Shown in pieces: positions 54,822-63,596 of a stretch of DNA of 64,000 nucleotides (positions within the stretch are counted from its first letter, which is position 1; the number at the start of each line of letters is the position of its first letter). A program made the translations under genes and the position numbers. The notes beneath the pieces were generated by a model. The model saw only the letters and a program-made list of their open reading frames with translations. It searched no databases and had not been told where the DNA came from. The DNA is from Alistipes sp. (GTDB lineage: Bacteria > Bacteroidota > Bacteroidia > Bacteroidales > Rikenellaceae), in the NCBI RefSeq assembly GCF_020026455.1, contig NZ_JAHHQJ010000002.1:176477-240476 (forward strand), read 5' to 3'.

Positions 54822-57800
54822 ATGAATATAGCCGACTTAAAGAATAAATTATCAGCCCGATTTGATTTTGAACAGTGGAAGAGTATCCTAGCGGAAATAT
54901 TCCCAAAAATCGAATATTTTACACATATCAACGAAATCTCTCACGATTTGGTAAAAAATGGAGGCCAAGTGGGTGTGATTCGTTTGGACGATGGTCGTGC
55001 ATTGGGACTTTATACATTCGAGGTGGCAGATAATGTGCTTATCGGCCGCAATCGACAGAGACTGCGTGGAATTACGGCTCCAGCTATCGACCAATCCATT
55101 ATTCACGGTGTGCTTGCTTTTTATTATTCGGAGAATGTGGCTGACTATCGTCTGACTTATATCTCCAAGCAAACTTCTTTCAACGAAGATGGGGTATTGG
55201 TCAAATCCGAAACCTCCAGCAAAAGATATACTTTCCTTTTGGGAGCCAATGAATCGTGTCGGACAGCTGCCGAACGATTGAATGAATTGATGTCCAAAAA
55301 GAAGAGCGGTTCAGTGTATTTGGCCGATGTCACGGAAGCATTCTCAGTCGAGCGTCTGAATAAAGAGTTCTTTGCCGGGTATAAGGCGCAATATGCAAAG
55401 TTCCTTGCCACATTGTCCGATATTAAGGAAAATCGAGATTATGTCAAGAAACTGCTGGGACGATTGGTTTTCCTGCAATTCCTTCAGAAAAAAGGCTGGA
55501 TGGGAGTTCCTGCTTCCAGTAAAAAATGGGAGAATGGAGATAAGGATTATCTCAATCGTTTGATAGGTCGTTATGCAGGTAATGACCGCTTGTTGAGTGA
55601 TGTGTTGGAGCCTCTGTTTTTCAATACTTTGAATGAGAAACGTGAAGATGACATCGCTGATGCGCGATTGGGGGACAATATCAAAATTCCATATCTCAAC
55701 GGAGGTCTGTTCGAGAAAGACAGGATAGATGCATTAGAAATAGATTTCCCGTATTCCTATTTCACGGATTTGATGGAATTTTTCGGTAAGTACAATTTCA
55801 CGATTGACGAGAATGATCCTGACGACAGTGAGGTTGGCATTGACCCCGAAATGCTGGGACATATCTTTGAGAATCTCTTGGAGGACAACAAGGATAAGGG
55901 TGCATTCTATACACCCAAGGAAATCGTGCAGTATATGTGTCGGCAAAGCGTCATTCAATATTTGAAGACGCATGAGCCGGACGAACAATATGCACGTCCT
56001 ATAGAGTTGTTGATCAATCAGGGTATCATTGACCCTATACTCCAAAACAAGAGTCTGGCAACTCGATTTATGCAGTTGCTCAAAGAGGTAAAGGTGTGTG
56101 ATCCGGCCATTGGTTCGGGTGCATTCCCCATGGGTGTACTGTATGTGTTGTATCACGCTATCCACCATCTGCAATCCCATGCCGAACCCAACAAAAGTTT
56201 CAATTCCACTCAGACCAAACTTGATATTATCCAAAACAATATTTTTGGTGTGGATATCGAACAGGGTGCGGTTGATATAGCACGTTTGCGCTTTTGGCTG
56301 GCTTTGGTGGTAGATGCCGAAGAACCGAAACCGCTGCCTAATTTGGATTATAAGATTACCTGTGGAAATTCTCTGTTGAGTCGTTATACAATCGATTCTC
56401 CTATTGAGAATGTATTTGTCGAGTATAACAAAGGGAAGGGCCAAGAGGATAAAATGACACTTGCCAAATACAAAGACTTGGTAAGAGAATATACCAATAC
56501 CTCCAATCACCAGACCAAGGAACGCTTCCGTAAGACGATTGAAGAAATAAAACAGGTATTCAAGACGGAACTGAACAAGCAGTTCCGAAACAAACTTGTG
56601 AATCTGAAGAGCAGGATAGTGCTGCATGAGAGTCCTTCATTGTTTAATGAACGAACAAAGGCGGAGATGGTCGAGTTGAAAGAATTGAAGGAGAAACTGG
56701 CCGTCCTCGAAAAGGAGCAAGAGGTTATTTTGACCAACAAGATGTATGTCGATGCTTTGGAGTGGCGTTTCGAGTTCCCGTCCCTGCTCGACGAGAATGG
56801 TGATTTTACAGGTTTTGATATTATTATCGGTAATCCTCCTTATTTGAGAATACAAGGTATCAGGAAAAACAACTCGATGTATGCAGACGAACTTGTCAAA
56901 AAGTATCGTTCTGCTACAGGGTCGTTTGATTTATATGTAACATTTGTGGAGCGTGGTCTGCAAATCATCAAACCACAGGGTGTGGTCAATTATATTATGC
57001 CCGTCAAATGGACAAATGCGGCTTTTGGTAAGGGTTTGCGGTCGATAATCTCCGAAAGAAATGCTGCGCATCGCATCATAAACTTTGCTGCATATCAGGT
57101 TTTTAACGCATCAACCTATACTGCGCTCCAGTGGTTTGTTCCCGATAGTCCTGAATTGTTGTATAGCGAATTGGAGAAAGATCTTGCCACCAATCAGGAA
57201 CTTGGTATCTATTTGAATTCCTTGGGTAATCAGCAAACCGCAGAGATCAAGTCGGATAAGCTGAGTACCGCCCCGTGGGTATTGACCGTAGGAGGCACTA
57301 CCAAAATATTGGAAATATTGGAAACTCATACACGTCGTATAGGGGATTTGTTTGACCGAATATTTTGTGGTTTACAAACAAGCAAGGATGATGTTTACTT
57401 CCTGTATGATTGCATCGAAGACGACAAATATATAATGGGTTATTCCAAACAACTCGGGGGCTCCGTCAATATTGAACGAGGATTGGTAAAACCTTTGTTG
57501 AAGGGTGAAGACGTACATCGGTATGACCATATTGTCACCAATCGTTTTGTTATATTCCCCTACAAAATCGAGAATGGCAAAGCTGTTTTGTACACTGAGT
57601 TGGAATTGGCCGATTTGTTCCCGCAAGGCTATGCGTATCTGAAAGAATGCGAAGCGGTTTTACGAGAACGGGAAAAAGGTCGATTGCAAAATGATGAGTA
57701 TTGGTACAAGTATATATATCCAAAGAATCTTGTTTTATTTGAAAATGAGAAATTGGTGGCACCTGATATTTCAATGGGAGGTAATTTCGCATATGACCCC

Positions 57801-58367
57801 CAGGGACTTTTTTATCAGACAACAACCGTCTATGGATATATCAAGAAAAAAGACGTAAGAGAAGACTATAAATTTTGGATGGCTCTATTTAATTCTCGGT
57901 TATTTTGGTGGTACCTGAAGAATACAGGAACTGTATTGGCAAATGGATTTTTCCGATTTAAACCGGATTACATTAAGCCGTTTCCCGTTCCGGAAACAAT
58001 ATCTTCTGAGGCGGAAAAAGTTGTTTCTACACTATGTGATTATGTTCTTACCATCAAATCATATAATAACAATATTTCAGATTTGATTTCCAATAAATTG
58101 ATTTCTGATTATTTCGAAAGAATCATTGATGGTTGTGTGTATGAAATATATTTTGATGATTATATGAAGAAGTTGGAGATAGACATAATTAGTTCGGCTG
58201 CGGAACTTGTCCGTCCTGTTTCGAACCTGTTGTCTGACCAAGAGAAAATTGCAACTATCTTAAATGTATTTTTTACGATAAAGAAGACTGACAATCCGAT
58301 AAGAAACAGATTAGAGCTGTTTACGCTCAGAAGTCCTGAATTGCTTAAACTTATAATTGAAGACTGA
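54822..58367 (+). CDS. Eco57I-like N6-adenine DNA methyltransferase with target-recognition domain
   Basis: The 1181-residue protein has an N-terminal region of about 400 residues without a nuclease motif I can recognise. The methyltransferase core has the SAM motif VCDPAIGSGAFPMG (about 425) and catalytic motif IIIGNPPYLR (about 670), and a C-terminal TaqI-type recognition domain (with FWWYLKNTGTVLANGFFRF, about 1025-1050). NPPY enzymes methylate adenine N6. It could mark self DNA while the PLD/helicase attacks unmarked DNA. PglX of BREX is a distant relative, but no other BREX gene is present. Confidence 0.9.
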   Translation: MNIADLKNKLSARFDFEQWKSILAEIFPKIEYFTHINEISHDLVKNGGQVGVIRLDDGRALGLYTFEVADNVLIGRNRQRLRGITAPAIDQSIIHGVLAFYYSENVADYRLTYISKQTSFNEDGVLVKSETSSKRYTFLLGANESCRTAAERLNELMSKKKSGSVYLADVTEAFSVERLNKEFFAGYKAQYAKFLATLSDIKENRDYVKKLLGRLVFLQFLQKKGWMGVPASSKKWENGDKDYLNRLIGRYAGNDRLLSDVLEPLFFNTLNEKREDDIADARLGDNIKIPYLNGGLFEKDRIDALEIDFPYSYFTDLMEFFGKYNFTIDENDPDDSEVGIDPEMLGHIFENLLEDNKDKGAFYTPKEIVQYMCRQSVIQYLKTHEPDEQYARPIELLINQGIIDPILQNKSLATRFMQLLKEVKVCDPAIGSGAFPMGVLYVLYHAIHHLQSHAEPNKSFNSTQTKLDIIQNNIFGVDIEQGAVDIARLRFWLALVVDAEEPKPLPNLDYKITCGNSLLSRYTIDSPIENVFVEYNKGKGQEDKMTLAKYKDLVREYTNTSNHQTKERFRKTIEEIKQVFKTELNKQFRNKLVNLKSRIVLHESPSLFNERTKAEMVELKELKEKLAVLEKEQEVILTNKMYVDALEWRFEFPSLLDENGDFTGFDIIIGNPPYLRIQGIRKNNSMYADELVKKYRSATGSFDLYVTFVERGLQIIKPQGVVNYIMPVKWTNAAFGKGLRSIISERNAAHRIINFAAYQVFNASTYTALQWFVPDSPELLYSELEKDLATNQELGIYLNSLGNQQTAEIKSDKLSTAPWVLTVGGTTKILEILETHTRRIGDLFDRIFCGLQTSKDDVYFLYDCIEDDKYIMGYSKQLGGSVNIERGLVKPLLKGEDVHRYDHIVTNRFVIFPYKIENGKAVLYTELELADLFPQGYAYLKECEAVLREREKGRLQNDEYWYKYIYPKNLVLFENEKLVAPDISMGGNFAYDPQGLFYQTTTVYGYIKKKDVREDYKFWMALFNSRLFWWYLKNTGTVLANGFFRFKPDYIKPFPVPETISSEAEKVVSTLCDYVLTIKSYNNNISDLISNKLISDYFERIIDGCVYEIYFDDYMKKLEIDIISSAAELVRPVSNLLSDQEKIATILNVFFTIKKTDNPIRNRLELFTLRSPELLKLIIED

Positions 58368-58368
58368 T

Positions 58369-60219
58369 ATGCCGGCAATAGAAAAAATACAGATAACAGG
58401 ATTTAAGGCCTTCCCGAATGATTTTGAGTTGGTATTAGACGGGAAAAATCTTTTGATGTATGGCGAAAATGGCAGTGGAAAATCATCGATATATTATGCT
58501 CTGCATTGTATATTTCAGGCGCCTCTGAAATCGGATGCAGGAAAAAAATATTTTGATGTTACCAATGAACAACATCTTAAAAACATTGATAACTTAGTTG
58601 CTGATTCAAAGGTGAGAATTATTTTCAAAGATTACCCATTTGTATATCAGCTGGATAAAAATGGCTATAATACAGAATTGTTAGGAGGAGGGCATCCGTT
58701 GCCAGCCCATATAAACGGGTGTTTTGTCAATCACCAATTCTTGTTCCATTTCTTTAATTTTAGGAATTCGGAGAAGATCAATCTGTTTCCTGTATTTATA
58801 AAAGACATCTTGCCATTTTGTAAAGATGCGGCATCAGGGTTTCACATTGGCGAAATGTATGACAAAATAACATCATCGATTGTTAAAAATAGAAGACGTA
58901 TCTCATCGGCATATCTTACCGATATTGATAATTTTAACAGGGCGGTGAAGAAGGTTGTGGAGGAAGAGGTAAATATATATGCTTCTGACATATACAATAA
59001 GTACTTTAAGGATGCTCAAAGTCCGAAGTTGCAAATAAGATTGAGGTATGATTCTAATAGTGAAAAACCGGTGGGAGACCATAACGAATATTGGTTGAAG
59101 TATGACAGGGGCATTGAATATACGAGAGAGAATAATATCTTAAAAGAACACATTTCTTCATATAAGAAGCTTAATAAACCTTTTATTGGTCTTGAAATAT
59201 CTGAAGAGATGGCTGATGGTAGTGTTAGACCTATTGGCAAGCCCCATGTATTTTTCAATGAAGCGAAATTGACGGCCATTGCCTTGTCTGTTAGATTTTC
59301 GCTGCTAAATATAGATAAACCGCCTGATGGCCGTTTTTTGGCGTTGGACGATATGCTCATCAGCCTTGATATGAGTAATCGGGCAAAAGTTGTGAATTTC
59401 TTGCTGGGAATATCCGATAAGTATAAAATATACCTGTTTACTCACGATAGGGCGTTCTTTGAATATTTCAAACATAAAACAAAGAAGGATAATTGGGTCT
59501 ATAAAGAATTGTATATGGACGATTATAAAGTCCCATATCAGAGAGTCAGTGAGGATTATATTGAAGAGGCAGCCCATTTTATAAAGCAACATAAATATGA
59601 AATAGCCGGTAATCTTTTACGAAAAGCAGCAGAAATGTTAAGTAAAAATTTTTTACCAAAGAAAATGCAAATTTCAAAAGATTATAGCAATCTGGATTTA
59701 AATGGTCTTCTCATTCAATGCAAAAAATTTGCTAGAGAGAGTGGGGTTGAAGATATCCATATTTTTGAAGAATTGGACGGATTCCGTAAATTTATCTTGA
59801 ATCCGGCGAGTCATGATAGCTACGATGTCATTAAATATAGATATGAAGTTGAAGAATGTTTACATACTTTAAGATTATTCAGATCCATAGATGTGAGCCC
59901 TTTTCTAGAAAAAGGTGCGCAGTTGTATTTTGAATTGAGTACTCCGTTGCCGGAAATTTGTAGCTATAGGTTTGAAATCACACTCTGTGATGAATTTAAA
60001 ATTATAAGACAACCGGGTAAGGATCCTGTTATTTCAAAAGGAATGATTAATTTCAAAGTTTTTGAGAATGGGTCGGAAGGTGTGATTGAACATGACAATA
60101 CAACTCTAAAACGTTTTTATGACAATAATTACATGCGTTCCGATAAAATAAAAGATTCAGATTTTTTCAACTCTATTGTAGAGTTGAAATCAGGAAACCC
60201 TATTCGTTCTTTTTTGTAG
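58369..60219 (+). CDS. RecF/SMC-like ABC ATPase
   Basis: The 616-residue protein has Walker A YGENGSGKSS (about 31-40), Walker B with D-loop LALDDMLISLD (about 323-333) and H-loop LFTHDR (about 356-361), the ABC-type set of RecF/OLD/SMC-like proteins, with only short helical spacers. A C-terminal part from about residue 390 is helical and holds ILNPASHDS, a pattern seen in several abortive-infection ATPases. It starts 1 nt after the methyltransferase stop. It probably senses DNA or couples ATP to the effector. I cannot assign it to a named system. Confidence 0.85.
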   Translation: MPAIEKIQITGFKAFPNDFELVLDGKNLLMYGENGSGKSSIYYALHCIFQAPLKSDAGKKYFDVTNEQHLKNIDNLVADSKVRIIFKDYPFVYQLDKNGYNTELLGGGHPLPAHINGCFVNHQFLFHFFNFRNSEKINLFPVFIKDILPFCKDAASGFHIGEMYDKITSSIVKNRRRISSAYLTDIDNFNRAVKKVVEEEVNIYASDIYNKYFKDAQSPKLQIRLRYDSNSEKPVGDHNEYWLKYDRGIEYTRENNILKEHISSYKKLNKPFIGLEISEEMADGSVRPIGKPHVFFNEAKLTAIALSVRFSLLNIDKPPDGRFLALDDMLISLDMSNRAKVVNFLLGISDKYKIYLFTHDRAFFEYFKHKTKKDNWVYKELYMDDYKVPYQRVSEDYIEEAAHFIKQHKYEIAGNLLRKAAEMLSKNFLPKKMQISKDYSNLDLNGLLIQCKKFARESGVEDIHIFEELDGFRKFILNPASHDSYDVIKYRYEVEECLHTLRLFRSIDVSPFLEKGAQLYFELSTPLPEICSYRFEITLCDEFKIIRQPGKDPVISKGMINFKVFENGSEGVIEHDNTTLKRFYDNNYMRSDKIKDSDFFNSIVELKSGNPIRSFL

Positions 60220-60253
60220 TTAATTGTCTTATAATAATTTGAATAATAAAATT

Positions 60254-60880
60254 ATGGAAGGAAATGGTTTAATAATCAGTGGCCTTATTGGTTCTGTTGT
60301 TACTTTACTTTTAACAGCAATAATTGATTACATTAAGGAGCGTTTTAAGTCTAAAATAGAAAAAGAGAAAATGCTTTTTCAGCGAAAGACAGATGTCGCA
60401 GAAAAAGCTATGACTTGGTTGCAAGAAGCTATTGATTGTTATCGAATTTTACAAATGGCTTGCAAAGAAATTAACGGAATTTATAATCCTGTTACATGGA
60501 ATAAATTACAGATGTCTCTATTACAAGCGAATCAATTATATCGTGATACAAGTCGTAGGTTATATTCAATTTATTTATATTATGATTTTTCAGAAATAGA
60601 AATTAAACACAATTGTTTAGAATCTAATTATAATATGAATTATGCCTTTACTGAACTTGGCAGGTTAGAGCAGCAGGTATCAGACTTAAGAGAAAAAGGA
60701 TATGATGATAATTCACAAGAGATCATGGCATTGAAAAAGAAAGCTCTGTCTTTGTTTGAAAAATTGGCCCAAGCAATAGATGTGCAAATAAATACCATTG
60801 TTGACATGCAAGAATTGCTAAAAAAAGACTATCATATTGAATTGAAACATTCATGTTCTCTCTCTGTTTCGTTTCTGTAA
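60254..60880 (+). CDS. Small membrane-anchored coiled-coil protein
   Basis: The 208-residue AT-rich gene encodes an N-terminal membrane helix (about residues 4-25) followed by mostly helical, coiled-coil-like sequence and a polar C-terminus. I use the ATG at 60254; an in-frame TTG at 60224 is possible. It lies 34 nt after the ATPase gene, is probably the last gene of the operon, and ends 50 nt before the element's right repeat. No family recognised; a membrane effector or anchor is only a guess. Confidence 0.65.
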   Translation: MEGNGLIISGLIGSVVTLLLTAIIDYIKERFKSKIEKEKMLFQRKTDVAEKAMTWLQEAIDCYRILQMACKEINGIYNPVTWNKLQMSLLQANQLYRDTSRRLYSIYLYYDFSEIEIKHNCLESNYNMNYAFTELGRLEQQVSDLREKGYDDNSQEIMALKKKALSLFEKLAQAIDVQINTIVDMQELLKKDYHIELKHSCSLSVSFL

Positions 60881-60931
60881 AAGATAACTTAGGAAGGGGT
60901 TCATGGGTTCAAGCCTTTCATTTTTTGCACG

Positions 60932-60952
60932 TGTGGGGAAAATGTGGGGAAA
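60932..60952 (+). repeat. Right subterminal 21-bp repeat
   Basis: This copy is identical and in the same orientation as 40337-40357. It lies 59 nt inside the right attachment site. Confidence 0.7.
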
Positions 60953-60960
60953 ATCCCAGA

Positions 60961-61003
60961 AATAAAAAATCACTTAATCCGTATGTATCAACAGATTAAG
61001 CGA
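60961..61003 (-). terminator. Element-encoded terminator for tRNA-Leu
   Basis: On the minus strand a 10-bp stem with one G-U pair (arms 61003-60994 and 60979-60970) is followed by TTTTTTATT. It lies 6 nt after the tRNA CCA end and replaces the terminator now stranded at 40140-40176. Confidence 0.8.
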
Positions 61004-61009
61004 TTTTAC

Positions 61010-61098
61010 TGGTACCCGGAGCCGGGATCGAACCGGCACGGCCATTACTGGCCACAGGATTTTAAGTCCGGCGTGTCTACCGATTCCACCATCCGGGC
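61010..61098 (-). tRNA. tRNA-Leu (anticodon TAA)
   Basis: The minus strand folds as a class II tRNA: acceptor GCCCGGA/TCCGGGT, anticodon loop CTTAAAA (anticodon TAA), a long variable arm (about 14 nt) and a normal T arm with GTTCGATCC. A CCA end is encoded. The anticodon stem CCGGA/TCCTG has one C-T mismatch at its second pair. It is the integration target of the element. Confidence 0.93.
61012..61024 (-). repeat. Right attachment site (within tRNA-Leu 3' end)
   Basis: GTACCCGGAGCCG lies in the T-arm/acceptor end of the intact tRNA and matches 40185-40197. Confidence 0.8.
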
Positions 61099-61140
61099 GC
61101 AGTCTTTCGCCGAAAGACGCCGACAAAAATACGAAAATAT

Positions 61141-62046
61141 TTACGATTTGCCAAAATCTATGTAATTTATCATCGCCGCATCGTCATCGGGGCGAAACCA
61201 GCGGATTTCCGGATCGCGGCGAAACCAGGTGAGCTGCCGTTTGGCATAGCGACGCGAATTGCGTTTGATCAGTTCCACGGCCTCGTCATAGCCGATGCGC
61301 CCGTCAAAATAATCGAAAAACTCACGGTAGCCGACCGTCTGCAACGCATTCAGGTCCCGATAAGGATACAGTGCCCGCGCCTCGGCTTCCAGACCCTCGA
61401 CAAGCATCCGGTCGACCCGGCGGTTGATACGCTCGTAAAGTTCCTCGCGCGGCAGATCGACCCCGATTTTCACGATTTCGAACGGACGCGCACGCCGTAT
61501 GCCGGACCGCAGTCGGGAATAGGGCATGCCGGTTTGGAGGCAGACCTCCACCGCACGCATGACACGCGCCGGATTGTTGCGATCGACAACCGCGTAATAC
61601 TCCGGGTCCAACTCCCGGAGCCTCTCGACAAGCGCTCCGAGTCCCTCCTCCGCCAGCCGGCGATCCATCTCCCGGCGCAGCGATTCGTCGGCCTGTGGCA
61701 GGTCGTCCATCCCTTCACACAGCGCCCGGACATAGAGCCCCGAACCACCGACGGCAACGACGTAATTGTGGTCGGCAAAAAGTTCTTTGAGCCGTGCAAG
61801 GGCCTGCACTTCGTATTCGCCGCAGTTCAAGCTCTCCTTTATATCATGCGATGCAATAAAATGATGCTCAACGGCTTGGAGTTGATCGACAGCAGGCTGT
61901 GCCGTGCCGATCGGCATCCCGCGGTACACCTGCCGGGAATCGGTCGAAAGGATCGGTGCGGCGTAATGGACGGCCAGACGGATGCTCAAATCCGTTTTGC
62001 CCGAACCCGTCGGCCCGACGACAACCAGCAGCCGTTTAGTACTCAT
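61141..62046 (-). CDS. miaA: tRNA dimethylallyltransferase
   Basis: The 301-residue protein has the MiaA P-loop LLVVVGPTGSGKTDLSIRLA, the STDSRQVYRGMPIGTAQP segment and the QTVGYREFFDYFDG region. It adds a dimethylallyl group to A37 of tRNAs reading UNN codons, which includes the adjacent tRNA-Leu(UAA). Its start overlaps the end of the upstream gene by 11 nt. Confidence 0.96.
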   Translation of the reverse strand: MSTKRLLVVVGPTGSGKTDLSIRLAVHYAAPILSTDSRQVYRGMPIGTAQPAVDQLQAVEHHFIASHDIKESLNCGEYEVQALARLKELFADHNYVVAVGGSGLYVRALCEGMDDLPQADESLRREMDRRLAEEGLGALVERLRELDPEYYAVVDRNNPARVMRAVEVCLQTGMPYSRLRSGIRRARPFEIVKIGVDLPREELYERINRRVDRMLVEGLEAEARALYPYRDLNALQTVGYREFFDYFDGRIGYDEAVELIKRNSRRYAKRQLTWFRRDPEIRWFRPDDDAAMINYIDFGKS

Positions 62047-62548
62047 CGTCGTAATTCTCGTCGCCCTCGAAATCGTCGAATTCGCTCATCACTTCGCCGA
62101 AAATCGACCCGTCGTCGTCCGCATGTGTTTTCGAAGGGTCGTACTGGTCGGGAGCTGCGGCCTGCGCGTAGATTTCGCGCGGGTAGGAAGCCCCCTTGTC
62201 GGCCTCGAAAGCTCCGGTAAGCTCCAGAAAATAGGCCCGGTCGCCGAACATGTCGAAGAGATAGATCAGCCGGTCGCGGCGGTTGTGGATGACCTGGCCG
62301 AGTGTGACGCGATCCATCGCTTCGGGGGCATTCCCGGAACCGTCGTCCATCTCCACACTCGTAAATTCGCGCTGCTTCTCCCAGCGGTCGTCGGCCGTGA
62401 AGAACGAGGCCATACACGGCTCGTACTCGAGCGACTGAAGGATAAAATCATGGAAATCGAGCAGCGTCATGTCGTACATCACCTCGTAATCGCGTACGAA
62501 ATTATCGTTTTCGTCGCTCAACATCCGGAATCGGAAAACCATCGACAT
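62036..62548 (-). CDS. pRiA4b ORF-3-like (IS1096 TnpR passenger-like) protein
   Basis: The 170-residue acidic protein shows the pattern of the pRiA4b ORF-3 family: VFRFRMLSDENDNFVRDYEV, LDFHDFILQSLEYEPCMASF and a YLFDMFGD segment, then a long acidic tail rich in Asp/Glu. The family is widespread in Bacteroidetes and has no proven function. It is transcribed from its own promoter with miaA. Confidence 0.8.
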   Translation of the reverse strand: MSMVFRFRMLSDENDNFVRDYEVMYDMTLLDFHDFILQSLEYEPCMASFFTADDRWEKQREFTSVEMDDGSGNAPEAMDRVTLGQVIHNRRDRLIYLFDMFGDRAYFLELTGAFEADKGASYPREIYAQAAAPDQYDPSKTHADDDGSIFGEVMSEFDDFEGDENYDDEY

Positions 62549-62587
62549 TGCAGTAGTATTTTTTAGAATATTGTTTTGTTACAACAC

Positions 62588-62595
62588 CAAAGATA
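62588..62595 (-). promoter_or_regulatory. Promoter -7 element (TATCTTTG) of the ORF-3-like/miaA operon
   Basis: The minus strand reads TATCTTTG, 39 nt before the ATG at 62548. Confidence 0.6.
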
Positions 62596-62604
62596 ACACT
62601 TTTT

Positions 62605-63591
62605 TCAAACCAGCGCCGCAAGCCACGCAAGGACATCCCAATCGTCGGGATAATCATCGAGTGCCGGGGACTGCGCACAGCCGAAAGCGGCGCGGCGGCT
62701 GTGGGGGAGACATTCGGTGACGACGCATTGCAGTTCGCCGTCGTGCTCGGCCAGCCATGCGGCCACTTCGTCCAACGTCGTGTAATGCACGTAGGCGATT
62801 TGGCTCAACGCCGCCGGAAAGGCGCATTGTTCGACCGCCACGGCACCCCCCAGATCGACAAACGGCCGTCCCTGCATCTCCATCAAAGCGCGCTGCTGTG
62901 TGTAATTATTTGTATATTTACCGTTTACATGCGGCATTTCAAGTCGGGGTTCACGACCTTCCGGCGCGAAAATCAGCGACACGTTGCGACATCCCAACCC
63001 GGAATAGGCCCAAATGTCGTCGGCCAGTCCGGCAAGCTGTTCGGGTGTTTCGCGCCCCGAAAGCACGGCCACCGACTGGCGGCTGCCCCGCAGCAGGGAG
63101 GGAATACCGGAGTAATGAGCCCGAAAGTAGCGGTTGGCATTGTCGCTGCCGGTGGCGATCACGGCATCGACAGGCGACACGCCGTCGTACAGTCCGACCG
63201 GCAGCGAAGGGTCGATTTCGTGCAGCAGGGCCACGACGTATTCCATCAGCACGGAATCCTTGGCGGAGGGCTTGACAAGGCAGCAGTGGCCGCTCACAAG
63301 CACGCACAGCAGGTCGAAAAAACCGACGAGCGGGATATTTCCGGCCATGACGACCAGCACGCGCCGCGGCTCCGCGACGGGAAGGGCGGGGTAGTTGGCC
63401 AACCACGCTTCGAGTTTTTCGCGTTGCAGCATGTCGCAGGCGATCGCGTGCACCGCACGACGGACATCGGCGGGGGTAAACCAGCCGTTGGCGCAGCAGG
63501 CGGAGTCGATAACCGCACGCGTCGCATCGTCATCGCCGAAACCGCGCAGGCGCGCGCCCAGGTCGGAAAATGGTTTGATCGTGTTTTTCAT
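62605..63591 (-). CDS. Acyl-CoA reductase (LuxC-like)
   Basis: The 328-residue protein is an aldehyde-dehydrogenase-like acyl reductase: VVMAGNIPLVGFFDLLCVLV (cofactor-binding start), KPSAKDSVLMEYV, and the catalytic Cys in YSGLGCRNVS. Relatives reduce acyl-CoA or acyl-ACP to aldehydes. It is shorter than LuxC, as is common in Bacteroidetes. The -7 element lies 5 nt before the ATG, so its mRNA is probably leaderless. Its pathway partner may lie beyond the window. Confidence 0.85.
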   Translation of the reverse strand: MKNTIKPFSDLGARLRGFGDDDATRAVIDSACCANGWFTPADVRRAVHAIACDMLQREKLEAWLANYPALPVAEPRRVLVVMAGNIPLVGFFDLLCVLVSGHCCLVKPSAKDSVLMEYVVALLHEIDPSLPVGLYDGVSPVDAVIATGSDNANRYFRAHYSGIPSLLRGSRQSVAVLSGRETPEQLAGLADDIWAYSGLGCRNVSLIFAPEGREPRLEMPHVNGKYTNNYTQQRALMEMQGRPFVDLGGAVAVEQCAFPAALSQIAYVHYTTLDEVAAWLAEHDGELQCVVTECLPHSRRAAFGCAQSPALDDYPDDWDVLAWLAALV

Positions 63592-63596
63592 GGCTA

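Larger units (their letters stand above)
40185..61024. mobile_element. Integrative element of about 20.8 kb inserted at tRNA-Leu
   Basis: The direct repeat GTACCCGGAGCCG occurs at 40185-40197 and 61012-61024; the right copy is the 3' end of an intact tRNA-Leu, the left a bare remnant. A tyrosine recombinase gene starts 200 nt inside the left end. Base composition falls sharply inside, especially from 51.3 to 60.9 kb. The cargo order is integrase, unknown protein, excisionase-like HTH, primase-helicase, split toprim primase, Fic, IS, and a DNA-targeting operon. No relaxase or conjugation genes are present, so it is at most mobilisable by a helper. Confidence 0.85.

Noticed and set aside
51541..60880. 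Assignment of the operon to BREX or DISARM
   Set aside because: A PglX-like methyltransferase and PLD/SNF2 parts are present, but PglZ, BrxC, BrxL, DrmA and DrmB are not in the element.
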